From the NCBI GenBank assembly GCA_002307185.1, contig DBTT01000027.1, positions 90,517-154,516 on the forward strand: a DNA stretch of 64,000 nt. Reading direction: 5' to 3'. The notes below the pieces were generated by a model. That model did not search any database. It was given only the letters and a program-made list of their open reading frames with translations, and was not told the DNA's origin. Numbering within the stretch: position 1 is the stretch's first letter; the number at the start of each line of letters is the position of its first letter. The stretch comes from Bacteroidales bacterium UBA1309. Its GTDB lineage: Bacteria > Bacteroidota > Bacteroidia > Bacteroidales > Dysgonomonadaceae. Below, piece by piece: positions 1 to 9,564 of the stretch. Both the position numbers and the translations under genes were made by a program.

Positions 1-1
1 C

Positions 2-118
2 GATCACATCATTCGTGATTCGCACGGGTATTTCCTGATTTCAATATACATCATCGAAAATGCTGAAAAATGGGAAAACGATAGATTGAATGACGAAGTA
101 GCCAGAACTAACAAATGA
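2..118 (+). CDS. 3' end of an unidentified protein gene (partial)
   Basis: An open frame runs from the window edge for 38 codons to a TGA at 116-118. The residues are mixed hydrophobic and charged (GYFLISIYIIEN, then a charged tail ending VARTNK) and read like the C-terminus of an ordinary protein rather than repeat sequence. The start and most of the gene lie outside the window, so no function can be given. It ends six bases before the first 21-bp repeat unit and converges on the ABC export operon. Confidence 0.5.
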   Translation, partial: DHIIRDSHGYFLISIYIIENAEKWENDRLNDEVARTNK

Positions 119-123
119 TAAGA

Positions 124-375
124 ATGGTCTTCAACCATTATGGGATGGTCCGTGATCATACTGAAATGGCCTGGAATCATAAAGGAATGGTTCGCAACCA
201 TAATGAAATGGGCTGGAATCATAATGGGATGGTTTGCAACCATAATGGAATGGCCTGGAACCATAATGGGATGGCATGGAATCATAATGGGATGGTTTGC
301 GACCATAATGAAATGGTCTGGAACCATAATGGAATGGCCTGAAACCTTTATGGAATGGAAATCGAACCCATTCGC
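124..375. repeat. 21-bp minisatellite, 11 units plus one degenerate unit
   Basis: Eleven consecutive 21-bp units begin with ATGG at 124, 145, 166 and so on to 334; a twelfth, degenerate copy starts at 355. The consensus is roughly ATGG, 2-3 variable bases, TGGAAYCATAATGGR. Most units contain CCAT-A-ATGG, and several also fold as ATGGTT-N3-AACCAT (units 4 and 6 exactly). The unit length is a multiple of three, so several frames stay open on both strands; one reads as heptads such as MAWNHNG. No start site or promoter supports translation. The array fills a convergent intergenic space. Confidence 0.9.
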
Positions 376-412
376 AAAAAAACGACAAGGTACTTTCTCA
401 GGCACCTTGTCG
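376..412 (-). terminator. Intrinsic terminator of the export operon
   Basis: On the minus strand a perfect 9-bp stem, CGACAAGGT with ACCTTGTCG, closes a 12-nt loop and is followed directly by seven T. It lies about 55 bases past the stop of the last permease gene. Confidence 0.9.
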
Positions 413-467
413 CGAAATGTTAAATTAACTTGGTAATGCTGCTAACTAGTGAGTTAACAGTTCGTCT

Positions 468-2861
468 TCACGGTAAATCTTTCTTCAAACTCTCCACCGG
501 ATTAATTCGTGCTGCGCGGAGGCTTTGCCAACTCACCATCACGATGGATAATAGCGTCGCGAAGATGCCCGCTCCCGCAAATATCCACCAATGAAGCGGG
601 GTTTTGAAGGCAAAGTTTGCGAGCCATCTGTTGGCAACGTATATCGACAGGGGAACGGCCAGGGCAAAGGCTGCTAATATCCATAGGAGAAAACTTTTGT
701 TGAGCAACAGCTGTATATTCTTTTCGCTGGCCCCATTCACTTTTCTGATGGCGATTTCACGAGTCCGTGCTTTTACCATGAAGGACATGAATACGATTAG
801 TCCCAACAAGGTGACAACCAGGTTTAGAAGTGAAAAGAGATTGACGATGTGCTGCGCATTGATTTCGTTTTGATAAACCGTTTTGTAGGTATCCGACAGA
901 AGGGAATAGTGGAAGGTATAATCGGAATTCACCTTTTTCCACACGTTTTTTAGTTGGGACAAGCCTTCTGCTGTTCTTCCTGGTACGAAACGGAACATAA
1001 AGCAACTGGTAAACATCTTGCGCTGAAGGAGGAGTAGGGGAGCGGTGTCTTCAAATACATTGGCATAGATAAAATCGGGCACCACGGCACAAATTTTTCC
1101 CGTAGGGATGTAGTCCAAATTTTCCTGTTCTATTCGCAATTCTTCTCCAATGGCCTCTTCGGGAGAAGAATAGCCCAGCTTTTTCAGGAGTTTTTGATTG
1201 ATGACGTAGTTGTCCTGAATATGGTTTTCAATCTTTTTCCCCAGAAATTTATCAGTCATCATCTTATCTTCGTCTGCCATCGAAAGGCTGGAATGTGGCG
1301 GAAGATTCCCTGCAATAGGTTGGATGTTGAAAAACGAGAAGAAATCTTCGCCCACCACCATCAACGGGCAAGGCATCGGGGTGGCTGTCCCTTCTTTGAA
1401 TAACGCTGCCCCGTCACGGATAGCACTGCCCGGCAATTGCATGGCACCGCTTGCGATTTCGATGTCAGGCTGTCTTTCCGCTTCCTCTTTCAAAAGGTCG
1501 AATCGCTGAATCACCTCTCCCGGCTGTTCCTTCATCACAAGAATACTGTCGTTGCTGGCTCCTATTTGTTTTTGTTGGATCAAGGTCATTTGTCCTTGAA
1601 TGACCAACGAGAGAATCAGGATGAAAAGTACAATGCTGTATTGAACCACCAGCATATATTTGACTCCCGAATAGCTGAACCGACGGTTCTCTTTTTTGCC
1701 AACAGACGAAATATTCCTTTTGAGCAGATAAGCAATACACGGAAGCGCAGAGACTACAATGACAGACAGCAGAAACGACAGGGCAAGCAGTCCTTTTTCT
1801 GCTGTAGAAATAAAGTCGAGTGAAAAATCGAAATACTCCTTTGCCGAGTAGGCAATGGCCACTCCCAGAAGAAGGGAGACAACTCCCAATACGCAGCTTG
1901 TTTGGAGTTCCGCACGGAATATGTCCGACGAATTGGCTCCGTTGATTCGCAACAGGTAGTAATAGCGGCGGTTGGATGAGAAAATCACATGCGAGTTGAG
2001 CCAAAGGTTGAAGAACACCACCACCAGCAACAACACGTTTGCCCCGGCAATGAGGTAAACGTAGTCGATATTTCCGTTTGGTTCCAGTTCCCGCAATATG
2101 CGGCTATGCAAGTGTATGTCGGTGACTGGCGTGAAAGTGGCTTCTGCTGCTTTGATACCCCGATTCTGCTTTATGATTTCCTTGGTCAGTTGTTGTGCAA
2201 GGGATTTACGATCTGTCCCTTTTGCCAGCTTTACGTAATAGTAGGCATACAAGTCGTCAAACAATCTGTTATTGCATACAATGATGTTGGGATGTAGGTG
2301 TGCATTTTGAGGGAAGTGTTTGTAAACGCCGGCTACGAAGCCCGACTCATCACCGTATCTTCTGCTTGAGATTCCAATCTTCTGGCCAACAACATTTGTC
2401 CGCCCGAAGATCTGCATGGCGAGCTTGTCGCTGATAACTATTTTTCCATTCGTGTCGAAGGCGGAGGGTAATGTCCCTGCCACGAAATCAACATCAAAGA
2501 ACTTGAAAAAATTATTCGAAGCAATGTACAAGTTTTCGACCGGGTGTTTTTCTCCGTTATGAATAATCAAACCCGTGTAAACCGATGAAAATCTCAATAT
2601 ATCTTCTATTTCAGGATGTTTCTTGAGTGATTGGTCGTAACCTTTCATATAGATCCGCCCGTCGGGTTGTTCGCCGTCATAAGCGATGGAAAGTCTTGAA
2701 ACTTGTTCCGAATGCTTGAACATCTTGTCATAACTTAGTTCCCAACGGATATGTGCATATGAGACCAGCAAGCAGGCAAACAAGATCGAAAGCCCTGCCA
2801 AATTAATGAAGCGGAGGCCTTTCGATTTCGATAAACGACGGAAAAGGAGTGGTGTGGTCAT
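468..2861 (-). CDS. FtsX/MacB-type ABC transporter permease
   Basis: 797-residue inner-membrane permease of the MacB/FtsX class, which couples ATP hydrolysis in the cytoplasm to work in the periplasm rather than forming a simple channel. It has two halves: a first membrane helix near residues 20-40, a large periplasmic domain, three helices near 280-390, a fifth helix near 415-435, a second periplasmic domain, and a C-terminal FtsX domain. The conserved cytoplasmic segment EIAIRKVNGAS is near residue 710 and the tail reads INPVESLK. It is the last gene of the operon, 46 bases after the previous permease and just before a terminator. The substrate is unknown. Confidence 0.9.
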   Translation of the reverse strand: MTTPLLFRRLSKSKGLRFINLAGLSILFACLLVSYAHIRWELSYDKMFKHSEQVSRLSIAYDGEQPDGRIYMKGYDQSLKKHPEIEDILRFSSVYTGLIIHNGEKHPVENLYIASNNFFKFFDVDFVAGTLPSAFDTNGKIVISDKLAMQIFGRTNVVGQKIGISSRRYGDESGFVAGVYKHFPQNAHLHPNIIVCNNRLFDDLYAYYYVKLAKGTDRKSLAQQLTKEIIKQNRGIKAAEATFTPVTDIHLHSRILRELEPNGNIDYVYLIAGANVLLLVVVFFNLWLNSHVIFSSNRRYYYLLRINGANSSDIFRAELQTSCVLGVVSLLLGVAIAYSAKEYFDFSLDFISTAEKGLLALSFLLSVIVVSALPCIAYLLKRNISSVGKKENRRFSYSGVKYMLVVQYSIVLFILILSLVIQGQMTLIQQKQIGASNDSILVMKEQPGEVIQRFDLLKEEAERQPDIEIASGAMQLPGSAIRDGAALFKEGTATPMPCPLMVVGEDFFSFFNIQPIAGNLPPHSSLSMADEDKMMTDKFLGKKIENHIQDNYVINQKLLKKLGYSSPEEAIGEELRIEQENLDYIPTGKICAVVPDFIYANVFEDTAPLLLLQRKMFTSCFMFRFVPGRTAEGLSQLKNVWKKVNSDYTFHYSLLSDTYKTVYQNEINAQHIVNLFSLLNLVVTLLGLIVFMSFMVKARTREIAIRKVNGASEKNIQLLLNKSFLLWILAAFALAVPLSIYVANRWLANFAFKTPLHWWIFAGAGIFATLLSIVMVSWQSLRAARINPVESLKKDLP

Positions 2862-2907
2862 AAGTTTAATTATTTAATGTGCCAATGGGATAATATATTA
2901 ATGGTCA

Positions 2908-5256
2908 CTATTCTGCTTTTAAAGATTTTACAGGGTTTCTTGAGCTAGCCTTATAGCTATTCAGAGAAACTGTAGCGACAGTTACAATAAATATAAGCAA
3001 GCCTGTGAGAGCGACAATAAGCCAAGTTATCGGTGCTTTATAGGCAAATTGTTGCAACCACTTTGTGACAATGTAATATGATATAGGAATTGCAGCCACA
3101 TAAGAAAGAAGCAGCAAAATCAAGATGTTGCTATTCAACAAGAGCATGATCTCCGCGATGGAGGCTCCATTGACTTTGCGGATGGCTATTTCTTTTTCAC
3201 GTGATTTGGTATTAAAAATAACTAGTCCATAAACGCCCATGACGGCAATTAGAATCGTAACCAAACCGAACGCTGAAATCAGTTTGGCCAGATTTGTCTC
3301 ATTCTTATAAAGCTTCTCCAAGGTTTCATCCAAAAACTTTATGTCACAATCGTCATCACTGTAGTTCTTCCATGTTTTTTGAATAAGATTGATTCCCCCA
3401 GGCACATCATCCTTTGATAATTTGATAAACAGCCAATTCATGAAACGATCATCCAAGGTGGCGAATCCCATCGGCTGTATGGAGTCTTTCAAAGAGCTAT
3501 AATTGACATTCTTCGAAATTCCTACAATCGTTAAATTTTCGTCATATCCTTCAAAGGGTTTCCCAATAATTTCCTTTGCCAACCTATTCTTATAAAGAAA
3601 GTTCTCGTTGAAAATAATAGCATGTTTGCTTCTGGCACTGTCTTGGGGTGCGAAATTGCGACCGTCTGTGACTTGAATCCCAAAGAAATCCAAGAAATTT
3701 GTTTGGACCGTCCAAATACTAGCCTGTACAGATTTGCCATCAAACGTTCTTGTCCAAATGGTTCCGATATGGCCAGGAAGAGCGTCTGCTGCAGTATAAT
3801 CTAAGATTCGAGGATCACGTTTGAGCTCTTCTCCGAAAGTATGCATGTTGATATTCGAGTCTCCAAGATAAAGATAGACGATATTGTCTTTTTCGATTCC
3901 CCATGGCTGTCGTTGCATAAAATCGGTTTGTCGTTGTATGGAAAGAGCAACTATAATAAGCGTGGTGGCTGCCAGAAATTGTATGAAAATAAGGCTGTTT
4001 CGTAATTTGACACTTTTGCGGGACAGCGAGAATGAACCGTTCAAAGCCATTGCAGGCTGAAAAGAAGCTATATAACGTGTTGGATACCATCCGAAGAATA
4101 GAGCAAAGACTAGGGAAGATATACCAATCAGAAGCAATAGTTCCCAGTTGCCGAGCAACGACATTTTTGCAGGAAAATAGTTACTTAAAACAGACCTTTT
4201 CAATAAAGAAATGCAACACAGCGAAATAAAAAAAGCAATGGCCGAGAAAAATACAGCCTCCGAAGCTATCGTCCACTTTAGTTTGAAAGTACTAGCTCCT
4301 ATAATTCGTTGAATATTAAAAGACTTTACCCTCGTAGGTGCGATGGCGATTGCAAAATTCATGAAGTTTATATAGGCTATGAAAAGAGTGAGGACACCAA
4401 TCAGGAGCAAAGAAAGGGTTGTGATCAATCGCCCTCTTTCAAATTCAAAATGCACTTCGTGCAAAGGCGTTAATTCAACCTTGAGCTTTCTGTCTGATTT
4501 TTGCATTTCCTGCCATTCTTCTTTTCCAAATAGCTTTTCGCTGTTCAAACCCACCGATAACTTGTCAACATCTTTTTTGCCAACAACAAAATAGCCATAA
4601 TAACTGTAATTCGCCTGGCTATCATTTGGTAATAAAATGAAAATGCCATTGGAAATGGAACAATTATCCGGAAAGTCTTTGCAAACAGCTTGTATTGTTA
4701 CGGAATTGGTTGTTTGATTGTTGTAAAATCTTTTGGAAGAATGATAATAGACCGTTTTGCCTATTGGACTGGTGTTTCCAAAAAGCTTTTTCGCTTCTTT
4801 TTCGGTAATCAATCCTATGCCCTGTCTTGCAAAAATCCCTTGGGTAGTTCCTTCCACTATTTCCGGCGTAAATACATCCAGGAATCCTGCTGTAACTAGG
4901 GTTATGGTTATCGATAATTTTCGTTTTAACCCCTTATTGTCCAATACATCCACAAAGAGATTACTAGAGTTAGAGTTTTGAATCAAGCAATGACTTTTCA
5001 CTTCCGGAAATTTGTCTGCAATTTCTTGCCCCATGGTGGTTGGCATGGTTAAAAATCGTCCGTTTATCGAATTTATAGTCAAATAATAAATTTCATCACC
5101 ATGCTTAAACTGGCGGTCGTATCTGAAATCGTAGTTTACTTGAATGAGTATTACGATGAACGCCAAAAAAGCCGCTGACAAACCTATAATATTCAATACA
5201 CTCGATGTTTTGAACCGATTGAGGACAAATAAAAAGTTTCTTAGGATTGATTTCAT
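2908..5256 (-). CDS. FtsX/MacB-type ABC transporter permease
   Basis: 782-residue paralogue of the following gene with the same double MacB_PCD-FtsX layout. A helix near residues 18-40 leads into a periplasmic domain, then three helices, a further helix near 415, a second periplasmic domain and a C-terminal FtsX domain with EIAIRKVNGAS and the tail NPVKSLKAE. It probably pairs with the 797-residue permease as a heterodimer served by the single ATPase encoded upstream, which is inference from gene order. The 101-base gap to the ATPase gene holds no clear signal apart from loose copies of an intergenic word (see findings). Confidence 0.9.
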   Translation of the reverse strand: MKSILRNFLFVLNRFKTSSVLNIIGLSAAFLAFIVILIQVNYDFRYDRQFKHGDEIYYLTINSINGRFLTMPTTMGQEIADKFPEVKSHCLIQNSNSSNLFVDVLDNKGLKRKLSITITLVTAGFLDVFTPEIVEGTTQGIFARQGIGLITEKEAKKLFGNTSPIGKTVYYHSSKRFYNNQTTNSVTIQAVCKDFPDNCSISNGIFILLPNDSQANYSYYGYFVVGKKDVDKLSVGLNSEKLFGKEEWQEMQKSDRKLKVELTPLHEVHFEFERGRLITTLSLLLIGVLTLFIAYINFMNFAIAIAPTRVKSFNIQRIIGASTFKLKWTIASEAVFFSAIAFFISLCCISLLKRSVLSNYFPAKMSLLGNWELLLLIGISSLVFALFFGWYPTRYIASFQPAMALNGSFSLSRKSVKLRNSLIFIQFLAATTLIIVALSIQRQTDFMQRQPWGIEKDNIVYLYLGDSNINMHTFGEELKRDPRILDYTAADALPGHIGTIWTRTFDGKSVQASIWTVQTNFLDFFGIQVTDGRNFAPQDSARSKHAIIFNENFLYKNRLAKEIIGKPFEGYDENLTIVGISKNVNYSSLKDSIQPMGFATLDDRFMNWLFIKLSKDDVPGGINLIQKTWKNYSDDDCDIKFLDETLEKLYKNETNLAKLISAFGLVTILIAVMGVYGLVIFNTKSREKEIAIRKVNGASIAEIMLLLNSNILILLLLSYVAAIPISYYIVTKWLQQFAYKAPITWLIVALTGLLIFIVTVATVSLNSYKASSRNPVKSLKAE

Positions 5257-5357
5257 TTTTCAAATCAAATTAATATCCCAATGGAATAAATGAAGTAACT
5301 AATCAATACCAGTATTTCATTGGTGCATTTTCTGTATTGGTACATTGGCATTTTTAG

Positions 5358-6038
5358 TTAAAGCAAATTCTCGGTTTCTATCACAATCTGTCCGTCAAAC
5401 AAATTGATGGTGCGGTGTGCAAAGTCGGCGTCACGTTGCGAGTGTGTCACCATCACGATGGTCGTTCCCTCGCGGTTGAGTTCTGTGAGCAAATCCATCA
5501 CATCTTTTCCGTTTTTCGAATCGAGGTTTCCGGTCGGTTCATCGGCCAAAATGAGTTTGGGATTGGCAATCACCGCACGTGCGATGGCCACACGTTGTTG
5601 CTGGCCGCCCGAAAGCTGGTTGGGGAAATGGTTGGCCCGGTGGCTGATGCTCATCCGTTTCAAGGTCTCCTCGATGCGTTGTTTCCGTTCGGAAGCTTTC
5701 ACCTTGAGGTAGGTGAGGGGCAATTCCACGTTTTCATAGACCGTCATTTCTTCTATCAGGTTGAAACTCTGGAATACGAAACCGATGTTTCCCTTGCGGG
5801 TTTGCGTCCGTTCCTTTTCCTTCAGGTCGCCCACTTCCGTGTTGTCAAGGAAATAGTGTCCGGAGCTGGGGTTGTCCAGCAATCCGAGGATATTGAGCAA
5901 GGTGGATTTTCCACAACCCGAAGGCCCCATGATGGCGACAAATTCACCTTTTGCCACTTGCATCGAGATGCTGTTCAAAGCCACGGTTTCTACTTCCTCC
6001 GTACGGAATACTTTTTTTAAGCTTTCAATTTTGATCAT
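5358..6038 (-). CDS. ABC transporter ATP-binding protein (LolD/MacB class)
   Basis: 226-residue ATPase subunit that powers the FtsX-type permeases of this operon. Walker A is GPSGCGKST near residue 40, the Q-loop FVFQSFNL near 88, the ABC signature LSGGQQQR near 142, Walker B LILADEPTGN near 162, and the switch histidine is in VTHS near 198. Length and motif spacing are standard for the LolD/FtsE/MacB-N group. It is 15 bases from the preceding truncated permease gene. The motifs look intact, so it should be active. Confidence 0.95.
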   Translation of the reverse strand: MIKIESLKKVFRTEEVETVALNSISMQVAKGEFVAIMGPSGCGKSTLLNILGLLDNPSSGHYFLDNTEVGDLKEKERTQTRKGNIGFVFQSFNLIEEMTVYENVELPLTYLKVKASERKQRIEETLKRMSISHRANHFPNQLSGGQQQRVAIARAVIANPKLILADEPTGNLDSKNGKDVMDLLTELNREGTTIVMVTHSQRDADFAHRTINLFDGQIVIETENLL

Positions 6039-6053
6039 AGTTGTATGTTTTTT

Positions 6054-6656
6054 TTATTCTGATTTTAATGATTTTACGGGGTTTTGGTTTGCTATTTTGT
6101 AACAATTTGCCAACACAACGATTTCGATCACAAGGAATATTCCAAGACCACTTCCGATGAAGATCAAAGGGGAGAGCGATGCCTTTTCGGCAAAATTTTC
6201 CATCCATTCTTTAGCGACAAAAACGGTGGCGATGCAGCCCAAAAGAATCGCAATGGGTGAGAGGAAAACATGCTCGCCTGCAAAAAGCTTTAGGATATCT
6301 GGCAAGGTGGCTCCATTTACCTTCCGGATGGCAATTTCGGAAGTCCGTCGTTGAATTTCGCTGTTCAGGTAGCCAATCAGCCTGAGGAGGGTGATCAGTA
6401 AAGTGACAATGCTTCCAACAAGAATCGAATCCCGGAATTTTTTTGTTTCTTTATCGCCTTTGTCCATTTTAAAATTTGACTGCACTTGGTAGATATGATT
6501 GGCCTCTGGAAAGAAATCATCGAACTGGGTATCAAAACTTACTTTAGCCAATAGGACAATAGCCACCGCCATCCCAACCCCCAGCGAGCTGATTTTTATG
6601 AAATTGTTTTGTCCTTTCTTGAAAAAGGAGCGTATAATTCTTTTTACGTTATTCAT
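6054..6656 (-). pseudogene. Internally deleted FtsX-type permease, frame kept
   Basis: 200 residues where relatives have about 780. Residues 1 to about 65 match the start of a MacB-type permease: a cytoplasmic lead, one helix, and the first periplasmic residues including HIYQVQSN. Residues from about 74 match the last FtsX domain, with EIAIRKVNGAT, two further helices and the tail NPVKSLKSE. Roughly 580 residues between them are missing and the reading frame is unbroken. It lies 14 bases after the HlyD gene and 15 before the ATPase gene. It may be a decaying third permease or a retained small membrane protein; the sequence alone does not decide. Confidence 0.8.
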
Positions 6657-6670
6657 CGTGTTTTCTTTTT

Positions 6671-7924
6671 TTAATGTTTCAGCACCAACTCCTGTGCATC
6701 GCCAAAACTATCGTAAGACGAGGTGATGACCTTTTCGCCGGCATCCAAGCCCGAAGTCACTTCGTAATAATTCGGGTTTTGCTTTCCGATGGTGATGTTT
6801 CGCCGGATGGCTTTGCTTCCGTCACGGCTGACAACGAAAATCCATTTTCCGCCCGTCGTCTGGTAAAACGGTCCGCGTGGTATCAGGATGGATTCTGTGG
6901 GTTGTCCCAACTGCAAATTTATATAGTAAGTTTGGCCTGCACGAATATTGTCGGGGCGTTCTCCCGAAAAAACGAAATCCACCTTGAATTGCTTGTCCCT
7001 CACTTCGGGATAAACTTTCCGCACGCGGAGGGCATAATTCTTGTCCTGACGTTCAAAAGTAGCACCGAGTCCTTGGTGGATACGGTCGATGTAGTATTCG
7101 TCGATCGAGGCCTCCACTTTGAAATCGGAAAGTACGCTAATTTGTCCCACACGGCCACCCGTGGGAACGTTTTGGCCTATTTCCACTTCCAATAGCCCCA
7201 GTTGCCCATCCAAGGGTGCTTTCACATTCAAGTTGTCCATCCGTTGGCGTACAAGCAGCAAGTTCTTGCGCATGTTGTTGAGGCTTTCTTGCATTTGGTA
7301 CACTTGCACATTGCGGTAGATTGAATCCTGTTTTTGCCGCTCGATGATCAGTTTCCGGCTATTGACGGCAAATTCGTAGTCCTCCTTCGCCTGTAAATAG
7401 TCTTCTTTGGAGGTCAAGTTTTGGGAGAAAAGTTGTTGGTATTGTTCGCATTTCCTTTTCTTCCGGCTTACATCCATCTCCAATTGCAGCTTCTCTTTTT
7501 TCAAACTGAGCCTTTCTTGTTCCATCGTCACTTGCGTGTTGCGGAGGAAGTTTTGCTTCTCGGCCAATTGGGCTTCGCTGTCCAGAATGTTGAGGTTGAG
7601 CATCGGGTTGTTGAGGCGAACAATCACCTGCCCGGCTTTCACCAGCGTCCCTTCTTCGACCAATTTTTCGGCCACCATTCCCCCTTCAATCGCACTCAAC
7701 TGGATGGTATTGATCGGTTGCACCTGCCCGTTGACACGGATGAAGTCGTTGAATTGGCTTTTCGTTGCCTGCTGGATGTTGATGTTTGTTGCATCCACGT
7801 TCAGGCGGTTTCCTTTGTTGCCAAAGATCAGCCAAGCGATGGCCGCAAGCACTATGGCTCCTCCGATGAGGTAAGGCAAGTGCTTTTTTCGTATTCCTTT
7901 TTTCTTTTCTAGTTGTATGTCCAT
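6671..7924 (-). CDS. HlyD/MacA-family periplasmic adaptor protein
   Basis: 417-residue membrane-fusion protein that would join the inner-membrane ABC permeases to the TolC-like outer-membrane channel. One N-terminal helix (about residues 15-33) anchors it. A lipoyl-like half follows (VEEGTLVKAGQ near 92), then a long charged coiled-coil hairpin (about 110-230), the second lipoyl half (VKAPLDGQLG) and a beta-barrel region. Order and length fit the family. It is the second gene of the operon, 14 bases before the deleted permease gene. Confidence 0.93.
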   Translation of the reverse strand: MDIQLEKKKGIRKKHLPYLIGGAIVLAAIAWLIFGNKGNRLNVDATNINIQQATKSQFNDFIRVNGQVQPINTIQLSAIEGGMVAEKLVEEGTLVKAGQVIVRLNNPMLNLNILDSEAQLAEKQNFLRNTQVTMEQERLSLKKEKLQLEMDVSRKKRKCEQYQQLFSQNLTSKEDYLQAKEDYEFAVNSRKLIIERQKQDSIYRNVQVYQMQESLNNMRKNLLLVRQRMDNLNVKAPLDGQLGLLEVEIGQNVPTGGRVGQISVLSDFKVEASIDEYYIDRIHQGLGATFERQDKNYALRVRKVYPEVRDKQFKVDFVFSGERPDNIRAGQTYYINLQLGQPTESILIPRGPFYQTTGGKWIFVVSRDGSKAIRRNITIGKQNPNYYEVTSGLDAGEKVITSSYDSFGDAQELVLKH

Positions 7925-8035
7925 GATAATAATTAGTTTGATGTGCCGATAACTTTAATGTGCCAATGAAAAATAGCCATCCATTCATTAATCAATTATC
8001 CCATTAGCATATTAACTAATTGGCATATTGGCACA

Positions 8036-9358
8036 TTAGTAAAGCGGTTTTCCTTTATAATAATCCACCAAACGGGATTTCAGTTCGTACTTGAATCGGG
8101 CATTCAACCTGTTGGCTTTGGCTTGGAGGAGCTTGTTCTCGCTCGTGTGCAGGTTGAGAATACTGATAAGCCCCTGTTCGTATTTTCGTTGGTTCATCTT
8201 ATAAGCCAGTTCAGAAGCCGAAGTTTGTTTGTCGGCTTGGAGGTATTCGTCCGCCTGCCCGTTCATGTCGGTGATGGCTTGTGCTATTTCGCCGAAGAGT
8301 GTCCGCTGTGCATCCTTGTAATCGTTTTCAGCGATCACCATCTGCGCCCTGTTTCTACGGATGTTTGCTGTTTGTGAAAAACCCGTGAACAAGGGAATCG
8401 CAAGGGTGAGCCCGACGTAGTAGCCCCGTTTGTCCCTGAATTGATTTTTGAACGGACGGTAGTCGCTTCCGTCCATGTAGCGGGAAAAATTGGTTGACCA
8501 ACCTCCTTCTGCTGCAATACTTGGCAAAATAGCACCTTTGGAAGCTTTGTAAGCCAATTTTTGGGCTTGAAAACTGTCGGCGGCGGCCTGTAGTTTGGGG
8601 TTCAAATCTTTTGCTGTCTGAAACACATCCAATGCCGAGCTCTCTTCTTTCGTGAAGATCGGAGTTTCTTCCTCGTACTTGACGTTTAATTCTTCTTCAA
8701 TCGGATAATTCATTTTTTCTTTCAATTGAATGATTCCAATGCGGTAGATATTTTGCTGGCGGGTGAGGTTGTATCTGTCGGAAGCCTCCTTGGCAGCCAC
8801 TTCTGCCACATCGGGTGCGCTTTTCATTCCTAATGTCTCCATCTTGTTCATTTGTAGCAGTTGCTCTGAGCTTTCGGTGAGTTGCTGCTCTGCTAATTTT
8901 GCCATTTCTTGAAAATAGACAACATTGAGAAAAGCCTCCATCGTGTCGTAAGCGATCATGTCTTGAATGCTTTGCAACTGTTGTTTTCCTTTCAGTTTGT
9001 TCACCTTCTGCATTTTCACTTTGTGGATGTTGGAAAAGCCATCGAACAGCGTTAGGGTGGAATAAATCACATAGCTGTTGCTGAACGAATTGTTGTCGAT
9101 GTAGGTGTTGGTTTCCGAGTCCAATCCACGCCCAAAATTGAAGTAGGTGTTTGTATAGGCTTTAAGAGAAGGAAGCAGATTGCCGATAGCCTCCAGGTAA
9201 TTTTGGTGGTTAATACTGTTTTGTGCATCCTGATTGCTTTTCTTCGGGCTGTGTGCAATGGCATACGAGATGCACTCTTCGAGGGTCCAAACTTTTTCTT
9301 GAGCTTTGGTATGGCCAGCTATCAACAAATAGAAAAGAATGTAGTAAGTATATTTCAT
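8036..9358 (-). CDS. TolC-family outer-membrane efflux protein
   Basis: 440-residue outer-membrane channel subunit. I chose the ATG at 9356-9358 because it opens a clean signal peptide (MKYTYYILFYLLIAGHTKAQ); the longer frame adds only 15 unlikely residues. The mature protein begins with the TolC pattern WTLEECISYA and has two similar halves rich in heptad-like helices, with LTLAIPLFTGF near residue 330, typical of OEP repeats. It is the first gene of the export operon and would form the exit duct for the HlyD adaptor and FtsX permeases. Tripartite export of a peptide, lipid or drug is plausible, but the cargo cannot be read from sequence. Confidence 0.92.
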   Translation of the reverse strand: MKYTYYILFYLLIAGHTKAQEKVWTLEECISYAIAHSPKKSNQDAQNSINHQNYLEAIGNLLPSLKAYTNTYFNFGRGLDSETNTYIDNNSFSNSYVIYSTLTLFDGFSNIHKVKMQKVNKLKGKQQLQSIQDMIAYDTMEAFLNVVYFQEMAKLAEQQLTESSEQLLQMNKMETLGMKSAPDVAEVAAKEASDRYNLTRQQNIYRIGIIQLKEKMNYPIEEELNVKYEEETPIFTKEESSALDVFQTAKDLNPKLQAAADSFQAQKLAYKASKGAILPSIAAEGGWSTNFSRYMDGSDYRPFKNQFRDKRGYYVGLTLAIPLFTGFSQTANIRRNRAQMVIAENDYKDAQRTLFGEIAQAITDMNGQADEYLQADKQTSASELAYKMNQRKYEQGLISILNLHTSENKLLQAKANRLNARFKYELKSRLVDYYKGKPLY

Positions 9359-9411
9359 ATTCTTTGGCAAATAATTTATCATTCTTGCAAAAGATATATC
9401 CATTACTATGC

Positions 9412-9419
9412 CAAAACTA
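9412..9419 (-). promoter_or_regulatory. Candidate -7 promoter element of the export operon
   Basis: TAGTTTTG on the minus strand fits the Bacteroidota TAnnTTTG element, 53 bases before the chosen tolC-like start. No good TTG is found at the expected -33 distance. Confidence 0.35.
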
Positions 9420-9564
9420 TAACTTGTTGATAAATAGTGTGTAGTGTAGTTGTTGCCTCACAAGGTGTGTAAGGTTATTTTACAGTGCGTAAAAATATTT
9501 TACGATGTGCTGTGGTGGTGAAATTCTTCTTCCTGAGGAGTTCTGATAATTCCTATGGTAACAA

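Noticed and set aside
124..375. CRISPR array
   Set aside because: Units follow each other without spacers and no cas gene is near.
4..405. Long frames on both strands through the repeat array
   Set aside because: They arise because the 21-bp unit is a multiple of three; they start at GTG or inside repeats, lack a promoter and show only heptad repetition.
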